Shown in pieces: positions 1 through 8,196 of a DNA stretch of 64,000 bases. Positions within the stretch are counted from its first letter, which is position 1; each line of letters starts with the position of its first letter. Location of the stretch: NCBI RefSeq assembly GCF_001544795.2, contig NZ_FCOI02000003.1:430662-494661 (forward strand), read 5' to 3'. Below the pieces are notes generated by a model. That model had not been told where the DNA came from, made no database searches, and saw only the letters and a program-made list of their open reading frames with translations. Origin of the DNA: Caballeronia temeraria. Its GTDB lineage: Bacteria; Pseudomonadota; Gammaproteobacteria; Burkholderiales; Burkholderiaceae. The translations under genes were made by a program, and so were the position numbers.

Positions 1-2
1 GG

Positions 3-68
3 ACCTTGCCTGCGGTGACGGAGCGCTTCGTCGAAAGCATGCGCGAGGCGATGAAAGCGCCTCGCTAA
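3..68 (+). CDS. 3' end of an unidentified gene (partial)
   Basis: An open frame enters from the left edge and stops at TAA 66-68, encoding a 21-residue tail (TLPAVTERFVESMREAMKAPR). It is amphipathic and coding-like, in the style of the C-terminus of a LysR-type regulator, but it is too short to assign. It converges on the alcohol dehydrogenase gene, whose stop lies 10 bp away. Confidence 0.4.
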   Translation, partial: TLPAVTERFVESMREAMKAPR

Positions 69-77
69 ACCTCAGAC

Positions 78-1136
78 TTACTTCGTCATCGACGCCATGT
101 CGATCACGAAGCGATACTTCACGTCGCTCTTCAACATGCGCTCGTAAGCCTGGTTGACCTCGTCCATGCGGATCATCTCGATATCCGACGTGATGCCGTG
201 CTTGCCGCAGAAATCGAGCATCTCCTGCGTCTCTGCAATGCCGCCGATGAGCGATCCCGCGAGCGAACGGCGCTTGAAGATCATGTTCATCACCGAAGGC
301 GACGGATGCGGATGCTCCGGCGCGCCGACGAGCGTCATCGTGCCGTCACGCTTGAGCAGCGCCATGAACTGATCGAGATCGTGCGACGCGGCCACCGTGT
401 TCAGGATGAAATCGAAACTGTTCGCGTGCGCCGCCATCTGCTCCGGATCTTTCGAGATCACGACTTCATGCGCGCCCAGACGCTTCGCGTCCTCGATCTT
501 GCCCGGCGATGTCGTGAAGAGCACGACGTGCGCGCCCATCGCGGCGGCGATCTTGACGCCCATGTGACCCAGTCCGCCGAGACCCACGATGCCGACCTTG
601 TGCCCCTTCTGCACGTTCCAGTGGCGCAGCGGCGAATACGTGGTGATGCCCGCGCACAACAACGGTGCGACAGCCGCGAGTTCGAGATTCCCGGGGATGC
701 TCAGCACGAACGCCTCGTCGACGACGATGCTCGTCGAATAGCCGCCGAAGGTCACGCCGCCCGACTTCTTGTCCGGCGAGTTGTAGGTCTGCGTGAAGCT
801 TTCCGGGCTCTCGCAATATTGTTCGAGGCCTTCCTTGCAGGCCTCGCACACGCGGCATGAATCGACCATGCAGCCGACGCCCGCAAGCTCGCCGACCTTG
901 AACTTCGACACGTCCGAACCGACTGCGGCGACGCGCCCGACGATCTCATGACCCGGCACGACCGGATAGTTGGTGCCGCCCCATTCGTTGCGTGCCATAT
1001 GCAGATCGGAGTGACACACGCCGCAGAACAGAATGTCGATGCGCACGTCGTTCGGGCCGACATCGCGGCGCTGGATTTCGAGCGGGCCGAGCGGCTTGTC
1101 GGCGGCGGATGCTGCATAGGAATATGCCTTCAGCAT
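78..1136 (-). CDS. Zinc-dependent NAD(P) alcohol dehydrogenase (YahK/CAD-like)
   Basis: 352-residue medium-chain dehydrogenase of the cinnamyl-alcohol-dehydrogenase type, expected to interconvert aldehydes and primary alcohols with NADP(H) in the cytoplasm. Visible catalytic zinc ligands are C41, H63/E64 and C161. The structural zinc cluster is C94, C97, C100 and C108, and the Rossmann motif GLGGLG is at 185-190. The ATG at 1136 is chosen because AGAGGGAAG lies just upstream and the family N-terminus (MLKAYSYA) begins there; an upstream in-frame start would add 46 unrelated residues. The exact substrate cannot be told. It stands alone. Confidence 0.92.
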   Translation of the reverse strand: MLKAYSYAASAADKPLGPLEIQRRDVGPNDVRIDILFCGVCHSDLHMARNEWGGTNYPVVPGHEIVGRVAAVGSDVSKFKVGELAGVGCMVDSCRVCEACKEGLEQYCESPESFTQTYNSPDKKSGGVTFGGYSTSIVVDEAFVLSIPGNLELAAVAPLLCAGITTYSPLRHWNVQKGHKVGIVGLGGLGHMGVKIAAAMGAHVVLFTTSPGKIEDAKRLGAHEVVISKDPEQMAAHANSFDFILNTVAASHDLDQFMALLKRDGTMTLVGAPEHPHPSPSVMNMIFKRRSLAGSLIGGIAETQEMLDFCGKHGITSDIEMIRMDEVNQAYERMLKSDVKYRFVIDMASMTK

Positions 1137-1454
1137 GGTGTGCTTCCCTCTTTGGTTTGTATCGTGTGAACAGGACCGGTGCTTGCTCCTGGCGGGAGCA
1201 GCGCGGTGATCGAACAGGTTGGCGAGATGTTCTTCTGTGTGCGGCAGCGAACGTTCGACATCACGCGCTGCCACCCGTTGCGAGCGACTTGCCGATCGCG
1301 CCAGTATTTAGGCGGCGATGCGCAACGTCGGTACTGTATGCCTATAAAAGATTATCTGCCGAATCGACAGCGCGCCGCGCGGGTCGTCGGAGAATTTGAC
1401 AATCGACGCCGTGCGGACCCATGCCCGGCGACAGCAATTCGAGAGAGCGGAAAG
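1137..1454. other. Intergenic region between divergent genes, no gene seen
   Basis: About 318 bp between the alcohol dehydrogenase start and the next plus-strand gene. Open frames here lack a convincing ribosome site or coding pattern. It presumably carries the two divergent promoters. I could not pick a clear -35/-10 pair. Confidence 0.4.
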
Positions 1455-1733
1455 ATGAAACCGAAAGCAATCACGGCGAGCATCGGCATGCCGGGCGGCG
1501 CGGTCAGCGCTGAGTTCCAAATCGATACGGGGAGACTCAGGATCTTCGAACGCGACCTGCTGCGCGTCGAATTGTTTCCGCCGCAATCGTGGTTCACGGT
1601 GGCGTCGGTGGCAGGCAACAGCCGCTGGGGCACGCGGCCGCGTGAGGCGGACATTCATCTCGTCGTCGAGAGCTTCATTCTGCAGCGCTTCGGCATGAAG
1701 GCGTATGAGCGCGAGCCGTCCTGCGCGCAATGA
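1455..1733 (+). CDS. Small conserved-looking protein of unknown function
   Basis: 92 residues starting MKPKAITASIGMPGG. The ATG at 1455 is preferred over a 184-residue extension because the extra part reads like antisense of intergenic DNA. The protein is mixed alpha/beta in appearance, with no signal peptide, cysteine cluster or membrane segment, and with a hydrophobic C-terminal stretch before KAYEREPS. I do not recognise a family. It converges with the HNH-like gene 6 bp away. Confidence 0.55.
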   Translation: MKPKAITASIGMPGGAVSAEFQIDTGRLRIFERDLLRVELFPPQSWFTVASVAGNSRWGTRPREADIHLVVESFILQRFGMKAYEREPSCAQ

Positions 1734-1739
1734 GGCGCG

Positions 1740-2057
1740 CTAGCGCGAACGCGCGCGCCGCGTGCGCTGATAAAAGCTGTCCGGTTTGCTCTTCACCCAT
1801 TCGACGAAGCTTCGCACCGCTTCGTGCGCGAGCAGCGCATCGACGGTCGAATAGCGTTGCGCCAGTTCCTTCTCGGTGAAGAGCGCATGCAGTTGCCGAT
1901 GACAGATTCGATGCAGCACCGCCGTCTGCTTTCCTCCCTGCGATTTCGGCACGAGATGGTGCAGATCGCGTTCGGACGAGGGCACGGCGCGCCCGCACAA
2001 CGCGCAGACCTCTTCTTGCGGCGGGTGAAACCACGGCTCGGGTGTGCGCTTCGCCAT
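1740..2057 (-). CDS. Small HNH-nuclease-like protein
   Basis: 105 residues with the order of an HNH zinc-finger nuclease fold: a CALC zinc knuckle near residue 18, then DLHHLVPKSQGG, then LHRICHRQLHALF. The LHHLVP...C..H pattern matches the HNH-like family often annotated as HNH endonuclease in Burkholderiales. There is no partner methylase, toxin or phage gene nearby, so it is more likely a housekeeping orphan than part of a restriction system. Catalytic activity is inferred only from motif order. Confidence 0.75.
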   Translation of the reverse strand: MAKRTPEPWFHPPQEEVCALCGRAVPSSERDLHHLVPKSQGGKQTAVLHRICHRQLHALFTEKELAQRYSTVDALLAHEAVRSFVEWVKSKPDSFYQRTRRARSR

Positions 2058-2151
2058 CGCGTTCCTCGTTCGTCATGCTTCGAGTGTACGCGCCGTCTTT
2101 CGACGATGTGCCCGGCCGTCTATCCGATAAGCAATCCCTAGTTTTTTGGAT

Positions 2152-2583
2152 TCATCGCGCGCTACGCATCGGCGGCCGATAACCCGGAATCTGATGCAGC
2201 GCGCGGTCACACGCCGCCGACACGCCCGCGAGCCGCTCTACGCTCTTGCGCATTTCGGCCTGCGTGCGCGTGATCGACTCGCGCAACGCTTCCAGCCGCG
2301 GCATGATGCGCTCCACGATCGCGCCGCCTTCTTCCTCGCTGCCGAGCAGCGCTTCCGCGTCTTCTCGCGCTTCACGCAACTCCATCACCGAAACCCTGTT
2401 CTCCGCGAGCAGCCGCGCATAGTTTTCCGCCAGCTCGCCGAGTCCGATCGATCTCATGCGTTCGACAAAATCGCGTGTCGAATGCATGGCGAGTTCGCCC
2501 GCGTCATAAGCCATGAACTGGGCGTCCGCGATAGAAAGTGAAATGCGCCCTTCGGGCGTTGCGAATTCGAGTTTGGTCGGCAT
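2152..2583 (-). CDS. Hypothetical cytoplasmic protein, helical
   Basis: 143 residues beginning MPTKLEFATPEGRIS. The first 30 residues look like a small beta unit. The rest is rich in Glu, Arg, Leu and Ala with heptad-like spacing, suggesting a helical or coiled-coil body (about residues 55-125). No signal peptide or known motif. Function unknown. Codon use is normal for the window, so it is probably a real gene. Confidence 0.6.
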   Translation of the reverse strand: MPTKLEFATPEGRISLSIADAQFMAYDAGELAMHSTRDFVERMRSIGLGELAENYARLLAENRVSVMELREAREDAEALLGSEEEGGAIVERIMPRLEALRESITRTQAEMRKSVERLAGVSAACDRALHQIPGYRPPMRSAR

Positions 2584-3018
2584 GATGCTGAATTCCGTAA
2601 TCGAAGAAGTGACCAGATTCTAAAAAGCCAGCCGGGACGCGAAACTCGGATCATGACGAAAGCAATATCACACGCGTGAAACTCAGCTTTGCCTGCTCAC
2701 GATATTTTCGTAATCCACACGGTTGCCATGAATTTAATCCTTTGAAACAGCAGCGCGATTGATTCGAATTTCGTCACGCTCTGTGTAAATGCATCTTAAT
2801 CAATCATTGCACAACTCACGCCCCGCACATCATGGTTTTCGACTCGAAAAGGCAAAATCTTTATACCAACATTAGAAGCATCTTTCGTGCTGGCCATCCC
2901 ACATTGCCAACCGAGATCTGACGCGCCCATGGGCGAGAAAGATTCGCGGTCTGGTCCTATCAAATGCTGATTGGCGGCCCGCCACATCATTAACGAGTGT
3001 CGCGATTAACTCAATAAA
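2584..3018. other. Relatively AT-rich stretch without an intact gene
   Basis: About 435 bp with clearly lower GC than its surroundings. No frame here has convincing coding character. It directly precedes the broken napD and may hold decayed upstream sequence of the former nap locus, but I could not recognise napE or napF in it. Confidence 0.45.
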
Positions 3019-3282
3019 ATGGACCTCAAGCCAATAAATAGAAACGATCGTTACGCAGACATCCCTGAGCTTTCTTCCGAATACCACGTAGCAGGGATCG
3101 TTGTATACGCCTGAATAGAAGCGTTGCAACAAATCACCCACGCACTCGCGGCACTGCCCGGCGCTCAGGTTCACGTCTCGAGCGGCGTCGTCAGTACCGC
3201 GCTCGTCTATCAGCATCACGAAGCCGACGATCCGCTCACCGAGGACATCGACGATGACGCTGACTCATCGCGCGTTCATTAA
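3019..3282 (+). pseudogene. napD: napD remnant (nitrate reductase chaperone), nonsense plus internal deletion
   Basis: From ATG 3019 the frame reads MDLKPINRNDRYADIPELSS then EYHVAGIVVYA, hits TGA at 3112, and continues in the same frame as [22 protein letters not shown], then [13 protein letters not shown] and an acidic tail to TAA 3282. NapD proteins have a central beta-strand segment between the PGA.VH and [12 protein letters not shown] parts. That segment is missing here, so there is an in-frame deletion as well as the premature stop. The tail overlaps the napA start in the usual napD-napA arrangement. NapD binds the Tat signal of NapA during cofactor loading; this copy should be non-functional. 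Confidence 0.82.
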
Positions 3283-3490
3283 GCAGACGGCCGCCACCAC
3301 GGCGGCCGCGTCCGCGGGCATCACGCTGCCCGGCATGCAGGCGCTCGCCCAGAGCGACGACATCACCTGCTCGAAAGCGCCCTGCCGCTTCTGCGGCACG
3401 GGATGCGGCGTGCTCGTCGGCGTAAAAGGCAATCAGGTGGTCGTGACGCAGGCGGACCCGCAAGCCGAAGTCAATCGCGGGCTCAACTAG
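3254..3490 (+). pseudogene. napA: napA remnant (periplasmic nitrate reductase), N-terminal fragment only
   Basis: 78 residues remain of a catalytic subunit normally over 800 long. They comprise a Tat-type leader ([19 protein letters not shown], with the twin arginine degenerate as H-R) and then [16 protein letters not shown], the first three cysteines of the 4Fe-4S site. The match continues to NRGLN, where intact NapA would go on with the fourth cysteine, and stops at TAG 3488. All of the Mo-bisMGD catalytic domain is gone. The next bases belong to a ccmI fragment, so one deletion probably fused the two. Confidence 0.88.
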
Positions 3491-3491
3491 C

Positions 3492-3923
3492 CAGGTGCCG
3501 GATCTCGCGCCGTACATCGCGCAGCAGGCACAGAAGAATATCGACAAGACGCGGTCGATTTTCGCGACAGGAAGTGCGGCTTCGCTCGAAGTGCGCGTGC
3601 GTCTGAGTCCGGCGCTGACACAACGCGTGCGGCCGACCGACACGGTTTTCGTCTACGCGCTCGCCGACGATGGATCGCGCATGCCGCTCGCGGTGCAACG
3701 CCTGAGCGCGAATCAGTTTCCGGCCACCGTCTATCTCGACGATTCCATGTCGATGACGCCGAGCCGCCGTCTCTCCGATTTCGCGCACGTCAGCATCGAT
3801 GCGCGCGTGTCGGCGACGGGACAGGCGCGGCCCGCACCCGGCGATCTGACGGGATCGAGCGGACCGGTATCGACGAAAGACGCGGGCGTGATCGAGGTGA
3901 CGATCGGCGAATTCGTGCGTTGA
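3492..3923 (+). pseudogene. ccmI: ccmI/cycH remnant (cytochrome c maturation), C-terminal fragment
   Basis: About 142 residues matching the periplasmic C-terminal domain of CcmI: LEVRVRLSPALTQRVRPTDT, VFVYALADDGSRMPLAVQRL, then YLDDSMSMTPSRRLSDF and ARVSATGQARPAPGDLTG. The membrane segments and TPR part of CcmI are absent. A GTG at 3495 could serve as a start, but nothing suggests translation. It is joined directly to the napA stump, implying loss of everything between (probably napB, napC and most ccm genes). Confidence 0.78.
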
Positions 3924-3932
3924 GCGCGCAGC

Positions 3933-4073
3933 TTAACGCGATTTCGCGACGTGGGGCTCGATCGACCTGGCGTTCTCAGCAATATCGAGATCCCAGTCGC
4001 CTTGCTCGTACCAGTCTTCGCCGAGCAACTCCGCTGGATGCTGCGTCCGGCTCGAACCGTTGCCGCAACGCAT
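3933..4073 (-). CDS. Possible 46-residue protein or C-terminal remnant
   Basis: Starting at ATG 4073, the frame reads MRCGNGSSRTQHPAELL, then GEDWYEQGDWDLDIAEN and on to TAA 3933. The acidic, Trp-rich composition and the GGAG close upstream suggest it is or was a real protein. The frame is open 30 bases further upstream before a stop. It lies on the same strand as, and 38 bp downstream of, the nitronate monooxygenase-like gene. I do not recognise the family; it may equally be the tail of a deleted gene. Confidence 0.35.
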   Translation of the reverse strand: MRCGNGSSRTQHPAELLGEDWYEQGDWDLDIAENARSIEPHVAKSR

Positions 4074-4111
4074 CGACTCCGGCTCGCAGCGAAATACGAC
4101 GTTTCAGCTTT

Positions 4112-5287
4112 TCAACACGCCGACCGCGATGCTTTCGTTGCGCCCGTCAGCAGCAGTTCGATGAGATCGCGCACGCTGCGGATCGCCGCGCCGAACGGCA
4201 GCTTCTCGCGTCCGCGGAAGAACAGCCCATTGCCGACATCGCCGCGCAACGCCGCAGCAAGACGTGTATCGATGCAGAAGTGGCCGAATTTCTCGATGCC
4301 ATCGCGCAGACCACACGCGCTCAGACATTCGAGCGCCGACGGACACGTCTGCTTGCGCGCGCCGATCTTCGTACGGATGCGTTCCTCGTTGCGCAGATAG
4401 CGCATGAGCCAAGGCGTCTTCACGGCACGCGCAGGCAGACCCGTCACGCTGATGAATTCGACGATATCGTCCGGTGTCGCCTCGGCCAGCACGCGTTTGA
4501 ACTCGGGATGCGCGTCGCCTTCCTCGGTGACGGCGAACGGCGTGCCGACCTGAACGCCGTTTGCGCCGGCCGCGAGCCACGTGCGCACGGCTTCATGACT
4601 GTTGATGCCGCCCGCGACGATCACCGGCACGTCTTCGCGTTTCAGCCCCAGCGTTGCAAACGATGCGTCGAGTTCCGTCAGCACGCGATCGAAGCCGAAG
4701 CGCTCGTCGGTCATGTCCGCGATGGCGGCAACGCCGAGATGGCCTCCCGCGTGCGCCGGATGTTCGATCACGATGGCATCGGGCAAGCGACCCTTCTTCA
4801 TCCATTTCTTGAGGACGAGCGTGACGCCGCGGCTGTCGGAGAGAATCGGAATCAGCGCGATATCGCAGCCTTGCGTGAGATCGGGCAAGTCGAGCGGCAG
4901 GCCCGCGCCCATCACGATGGCATCGGCGCCCTCTTCGCACGCCACGCGTACGTAATCGGCATGCGCGCTCACGGCCTTCATCACGTTGACCGCGATCATG
5001 CCGCGCCCTTCGGACAATTCGCGCGCCGCCTTGATCTCGCGCCCGAGCGCGATCAGGTTCGCGCGCTCGAGCGTGGGCCGCGATTGATCTTCGCGGCACA
5101 TCGCGAGCAAGTCTTCATGATGATGACGCAAGTCGATGCTCGCGATGGTGCCGACTGCGCCTTCGCGCGCAACGCTGCCCGCGAGCCGATGCGCCGAAAT
5201 GCCGACGCCCATGCCGCCCTGCACGATCGGCAGCAGATTGCGGCCGCGAATGTTGAGCGGCGCGAAAGAATGAGCGTGAAGGGCCAT
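4112..5287 (-). CDS. Nitronate monooxygenase / 2-nitropropane dioxygenase-like flavoprotein
   Basis: 391 residues. FMN-binding TIM-barrel family with PIVQGGMGVGIS near the N-terminus, IEHPAHAGGHLG in the middle and VIVAGGINSHEAV plus GANGVQVGTPFAVTEE toward the C-terminus. The last 80 residues carry extra cysteines (TCPSALECLSAC) found in the longer subgroup of this family. The ATG at 5287 fits the family start; ATGs at 5314 and 5356 are alternatives without better ribosome sites. Likely oxidises nitronates, though many members have other substrates. It follows the broken narX-narL pair on the same strand and may once have been co-transcribed with it. Confidence 0.85.
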   Translation of the reverse strand: MALHAHSFAPLNIRGRNLLPIVQGGMGVGISAHRLAGSVAREGAVGTIASIDLRHHHEDLLAMCREDQSRPTLERANLIALGREIKAARELSEGRGMIAVNVMKAVSAHADYVRVACEEGADAIVMGAGLPLDLPDLTQGCDIALIPILSDSRGVTLVLKKWMKKGRLPDAIVIEHPAHAGGHLGVAAIADMTDERFGFDRVLTELDASFATLGLKREDVPVIVAGGINSHEAVRTWLAAGANGVQVGTPFAVTEEGDAHPEFKRVLAEATPDDIVEFISVTGLPARAVKTPWLMRYLRNEERIRTKIGARKQTCPSALECLSACGLRDGIEKFGHFCIDTRLAAALRGDVGNGLFFRGREKLPFGAAIRSVRDLIELLLTGATKASRSAC

Positions 5288-5362
5288 GAGCAACTCAGTT
5301 TGATGTGAATTCATGATGTACTGCGTGATGTGATGCGAGCTTCGATGCAGCGCCACGAACGC

Positions 5363-5899
5363 TCAAACGGCTTCCGTTGCGTGTGCCGAATCGTGCCCGA
5401 CCGCGTATATCGCAACCTGCACGCGGCTCGTGAGGTTGAGCTTGCGCAGAATGTTGCGCACGTGGATCTTCACCGTGCTTTCCGCAAGCATGAGCGAACG
5501 CGCGATTTCCTTGTTGCTCGCGCCATGAGACAGTTCGCGCATGATGTCGCGCTCGCGCGTGGTGAGCGGATCCGCCGCCGTTTGAGCCCGAAGCGGCGCG
5601 GGCTTCGGAGCGCGCATGCTGGCGACGAGCTTCCTCGTCATGTCGTCGGCAATGACGGGTTGGCCCGCCGCCGCCCTGCGGATCGCGCTTGCCAGCGTTT
5701 CCGTTTCGATACCGGACAGCCCAGGCATGTTGAGATCGAGCAGAATCACATCCGGACGAAACTGCTTCGCGCGCTTGAGCCCTTCGAGTCCATCGGCTGC
5801 TTCACCGACGACTTCGAAATCGGATTGCCGCTGCAAAAGCGCGTGAACGCCCGAGCGAAACAGCGCGTGATCGTCGATCAACAGAATTCGGATGCTCAT
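5363..5899 (-). pseudogene. narL: narL-type response regulator with in-frame receiver deletion
   Basis: 178 residues; family members have about 215-220. The start (MSIRILLIDDHALFRSGV), the phospho-acceptor D55 in VILLDLNMPG and the C-terminal LuxR-type helix-turn-helix (PLTTRERDIMRELSHGASNK, AESTVKIHVRNILRKLNL) are intact. Residue 66 (GIET) jumps directly to ETLASAIRRAAAGQP, so about 40 codons covering receiver strands 4-5, including the conserved Thr/Ser and Lys, are gone without a frameshift. The DNA-binding half could still be made, but phospho-control should be lost. It sits downstream of a narX stump. Confidence 0.8.
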
Positions 5900-5944
5900 G
5901 ACACAACTCGAAGCAGCTCTCGAAACGAGCGCGCGGGACCATGT

Positions 5945-6184
5945 TCAGACAGCCTGACGCGCCTGGGCCGGCAAGACGAGTTCGACGCGCGCGCCTCGTC
6001 CTGGCGCTCCGGTCAGCCGAAGCGTGGCGCCGAGCCTGTGTGCGCGCTCGCGCATGATGTGAAAGCCGACATGCGTCTCGCCAAGGACGGCCATCTCCTC
6101 TGGATCGTAGCCCTGACCACCATCCTCGACAAGGAGGCTAAAGTCGCCATCATTGACGATCGTCACAAGAACGTGTCGTGCCAG
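5945..6184 (-). pseudogene. narX: narX-type sensor kinase remnant (C-terminal ATPase end)
   Basis: Roughly 80 residues from VLVTIVNDGDFSLLVEDGGQ to GARVELVLPAQARQAV*. This is the end of a HATPase_c domain: the G1 box (DGGQGYD) and the GFHIMRERAHRLGA region are readable. The N box, dimerisation domain, HAMP and sensor are missing. The stump lies 45 bp upstream of the shortened narL on the same strand, the usual narXL order. Confidence 0.75.
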
Positions 6185-6286
6185 GTCTAAGAAGCGCCGC
6201 GCAATCCGCCTATCCACCGCGCGGATGCAGCGGCGCTGTGTCGCGAGTTCATGCGGTGTAGTCCGGTCGGACTAGCGCGTTCGACT

Positions 6287-6905
6287 TCACGCATTCTGAG
6301 ACGCCAGCGCGATGCAACTCGCCGGGCCGATCGAAAAATGAATGGTCTCCCCGACCGGCGTCTTGTGCGACGGACGCACGCGCGCCAGCACGATCTGTTC
6401 GCCGATTCTGATCTGGAAATCGAGTGTTTCCCCGAGAAACGCTTTCGCCGCGACCGTGCCGGTGTACACGTTGCGCGCGCCGACGTCATCGAGCGATTCG
6501 TGCACCATCACGTTTTCCGGGCGCACGGAGATCACGACTTCGTCGCCGGGGCGGCACGACACCGCATTGGCCACCGCGATCGGACCGGTCGACGATTCGA
6601 TCAGCACGTTGCCGTCGTCGCCTTCGCAATCGCGCACGCAGCCATCGATGAAATTGGTCGTGCCCACGAAGTCCGCGACGAACTTGCAGTTCGGCAAATC
6701 GTAGATTGCGCGCGGCGCAGCCTTCTGCACGATCTGGCCGTCCTTCATCACCGCGATCTCGTGCGACAGCGCCAGCGCCTCTTCCTGATCGTGCGTCACC
6801 TAAATGGTCGTGATGCGCAAGTCGCGCTGCATGCGCGAACCGCCAACAGGCCGCTCCAGTCCGGCGATGGAGCGCAATGTCGTTGTCTTGCCGCAGCTAG
6901 CACGG
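6287..6905 (-). pseudogene. ABC transporter ATPase (PotA/FbpC-like), amber stop plus large deletion
   Basis: The 3' part encodes VTHDQEEALALSHEIAVMKD (H-loop region) and a complete TOBE domain (ISVRPENVMVHES) ending SCIALASQNA*. Reading upstream in frame gives MQRDLRITTI, then TAG (6800-6802) where the family has Y in IYVTHDQEEA. Before that comes ASCGKTTTLRSIAGLERP, the Walker A region. The Q loop, signature motif and Walker B are missing. So the gene has both a nonsense codon and an internal deletion of over 100 codons. The family imports polyamines, iron or aminoethylphosphonate; no permease is left nearby. Confidence 0.85.
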
Positions 6906-7000
6906 CGAGCGCTCTGTGCAACGAAGCTTTTGTTGATCCGTGCGAGCGGCTTCGATCAACCGTCTGTTTATCTCGCAGGCGCTAGCGTCGTCAAAGATTG

Positions 7001-7080
7001 TCAAGTTATGGCCGACGGGTCAACGCCGGAAAACAGCACGCCGTTATCCGCGATGACCAAGCCTCGCGTCGCCCGATTAA
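7001..7080 (-). pseudogene. Possible short C-terminal gene fragment
   Basis: A minus-strand frame reads ATRGLVIADNGVLFSGVDPS then AIT and TGA (7001-7003). The residue pattern looks protein-coding, but I cannot name the family. It lies just upstream of the broken ABC ATPase on the same strand, so it may be another piece of that operon. Low confidence. Confidence 0.25.
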
Positions 7081-7094
7081 TTTGAGATAAAACG

Positions 7095-7307
7095 ATGCTC
7101 AACACATTCAAACTCGCTGCTCTTGCTGCTTTTGCGCTGGCACTTAGTGGCGTCGCATCCGCCAAGGATGCCGGCCGCCACAGCAGAAAGTCGCATCATC
7201 AATCGCAGCAACATTGGGCGAAGCATCACGGCTATCGAGGCGCCCCTATTCGTCAAGATGTGTCCGCGAAGCATGATGCGTTCGCCGGAAACAACGGGAA
7301 TCGCTGA
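7095..7307 (+). CDS. Small exported His-rich protein
   Basis: 70 residues. A signal peptide (MLNTFKLAALAAFALALSGV, cleavage near ASA-KD) is followed by a basic, His-rich mature part (RHSRKSHHQSQQHWAKHHGY). Probably periplasmic. No known domain; metal or acid binding is conceivable from composition only. The ribosome site is weak. It precedes the LysM lipoprotein gene by about 90 bp on the same strand. Confidence 0.6.
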   Translation: MLNTFKLAALAAFALALSGVASAKDAGRHSRKSHHQSQQHWAKHHGYRGAPIRQDVSAKHDAFAGNNGNR

Positions 7308-7397
7308 TCCGATTCTCTCCTGACATGGCGCGCTGATCGTGCCATCGCAACGCCCCGCTTTCCATCGCGTCGTTCACGCGACTTTCAAGACGTTCAG

Positions 7398-8135
7398 ATG
7401 ACTACTTCCTTCCACTCGCGCCGCCTGGCGTGCGCAGCGTATCTCGCCGTTGCATTCAGCTTCGTGCTTGGCGGATGCGCCAGCGAGACGTACGAGCACA
7501 GCGCGGCGCGGCCGGTTTTGCAAACGAGTCCTCTCGATATCTCCACGCCGCCCGCCGGGTTCTACCGCGTCAAATCCGGAGACACGCTCGCTTCGATCGC
7601 AGCCGCCTATGGCCGCGACGCGACAGCCATCGCAGCCTGGAACGGTCTGTCAGCCAACGCGTCCCTGACGAACGGCCAACTGCTGCATGTCGGTCCGCCG
7701 TCGACATCCCTTGCCGGTTCCGAACGTTCCGCGCAACAGAGCACGAACGCAGCGTCCTGCCGCCCCGATGCATTCTCGTGGCCGGTCAAAGGTCCAGTCC
7801 TGAAGCGTTTTGGCGCCGATGGGCTAAAGGCCGTCCTGATCGGCGGCGAAGCGGGAGACACGATCCGCGCGGCGCAAAGCGGACGCGTCGTCTACACCGG
7901 CGACAAGATCGCAGGCTACGGCAGCCTCGTGATTCTCAAGCACGGCAATCAGTACCTGACTGCGTATGGCTATAACCGAAGCATTCTCGTCAAGGAAGGC
8001 AGTGACGTCGCGAAGGGGCAGGCCATCGCTACGCTGGGCGAACAGCCGGGTGGCCGGCCCGCGCTGCTTTTCGAAGTGAGACGGGATCGTCAGCCTGTTG
8101 ATCCGCTGCCCTATCTGTCCGACTGCGCCTCCTGA
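7398..8135 (+). CDS. LysM/LytM (M23-like) lipoprotein, probable amidase activator
   Basis: 245 residues with a lipoprotein signal (lipobox LGGC, C27), a LysM peptidoglycan-binding domain at about 55-97 (YRVKSGDTLASIAAAYG) and a LytM/M23 domain at about 125-240. The M23 zinc ligands are missing: the expected HxxxD is replaced and the LHFE motif reads LLFE. The protein therefore resembles NlpD/EnvC-type activators that switch on amidases during daughter-cell separation rather than an active endopeptidase. A septal protein gene (rlpA) follows on the same strand, supporting an envelope role. Confidence 0.85.
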   Translation: MTTSFHSRRLACAAYLAVAFSFVLGGCASETYEHSAARPVLQTSPLDISTPPAGFYRVKSGDTLASIAAAYGRDATAIAAWNGLSANASLTNGQLLHVGPPSTSLAGSERSAQQSTNAASCRPDAFSWPVKGPVLKRFGADGLKAVLIGGEAGDTIRAAQSGRVVYTGDKIAGYGSLVILKHGNQYLTAYGYNRSILVKEGSDVAKGQAIATLGEQPGGRPALLFEVRRDRQPVDPLPYLSDCAS

Positions 8136-8196
8136 ACCCGCACGCGCTCAGTCAGGTTCATCGCTCTCGAATAAAACGCCACACTGCAGGTAGAAC

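Noticed and set aside
1740..2057. Restriction or toxin system around the HNH-like gene
   Set aside because: There is no methylase, immunity or phage gene next to it.
2872..3219. 115-codon minus-strand frame over the napD remnant
   Set aside because: The plus strand reads napD; the minus frame matches nothing and has no start signal.
3920..5308. 462-codon plus-strand frame
   Set aside because: Lies opposite the nitronate monooxygenase-like gene, whose motifs are clear.
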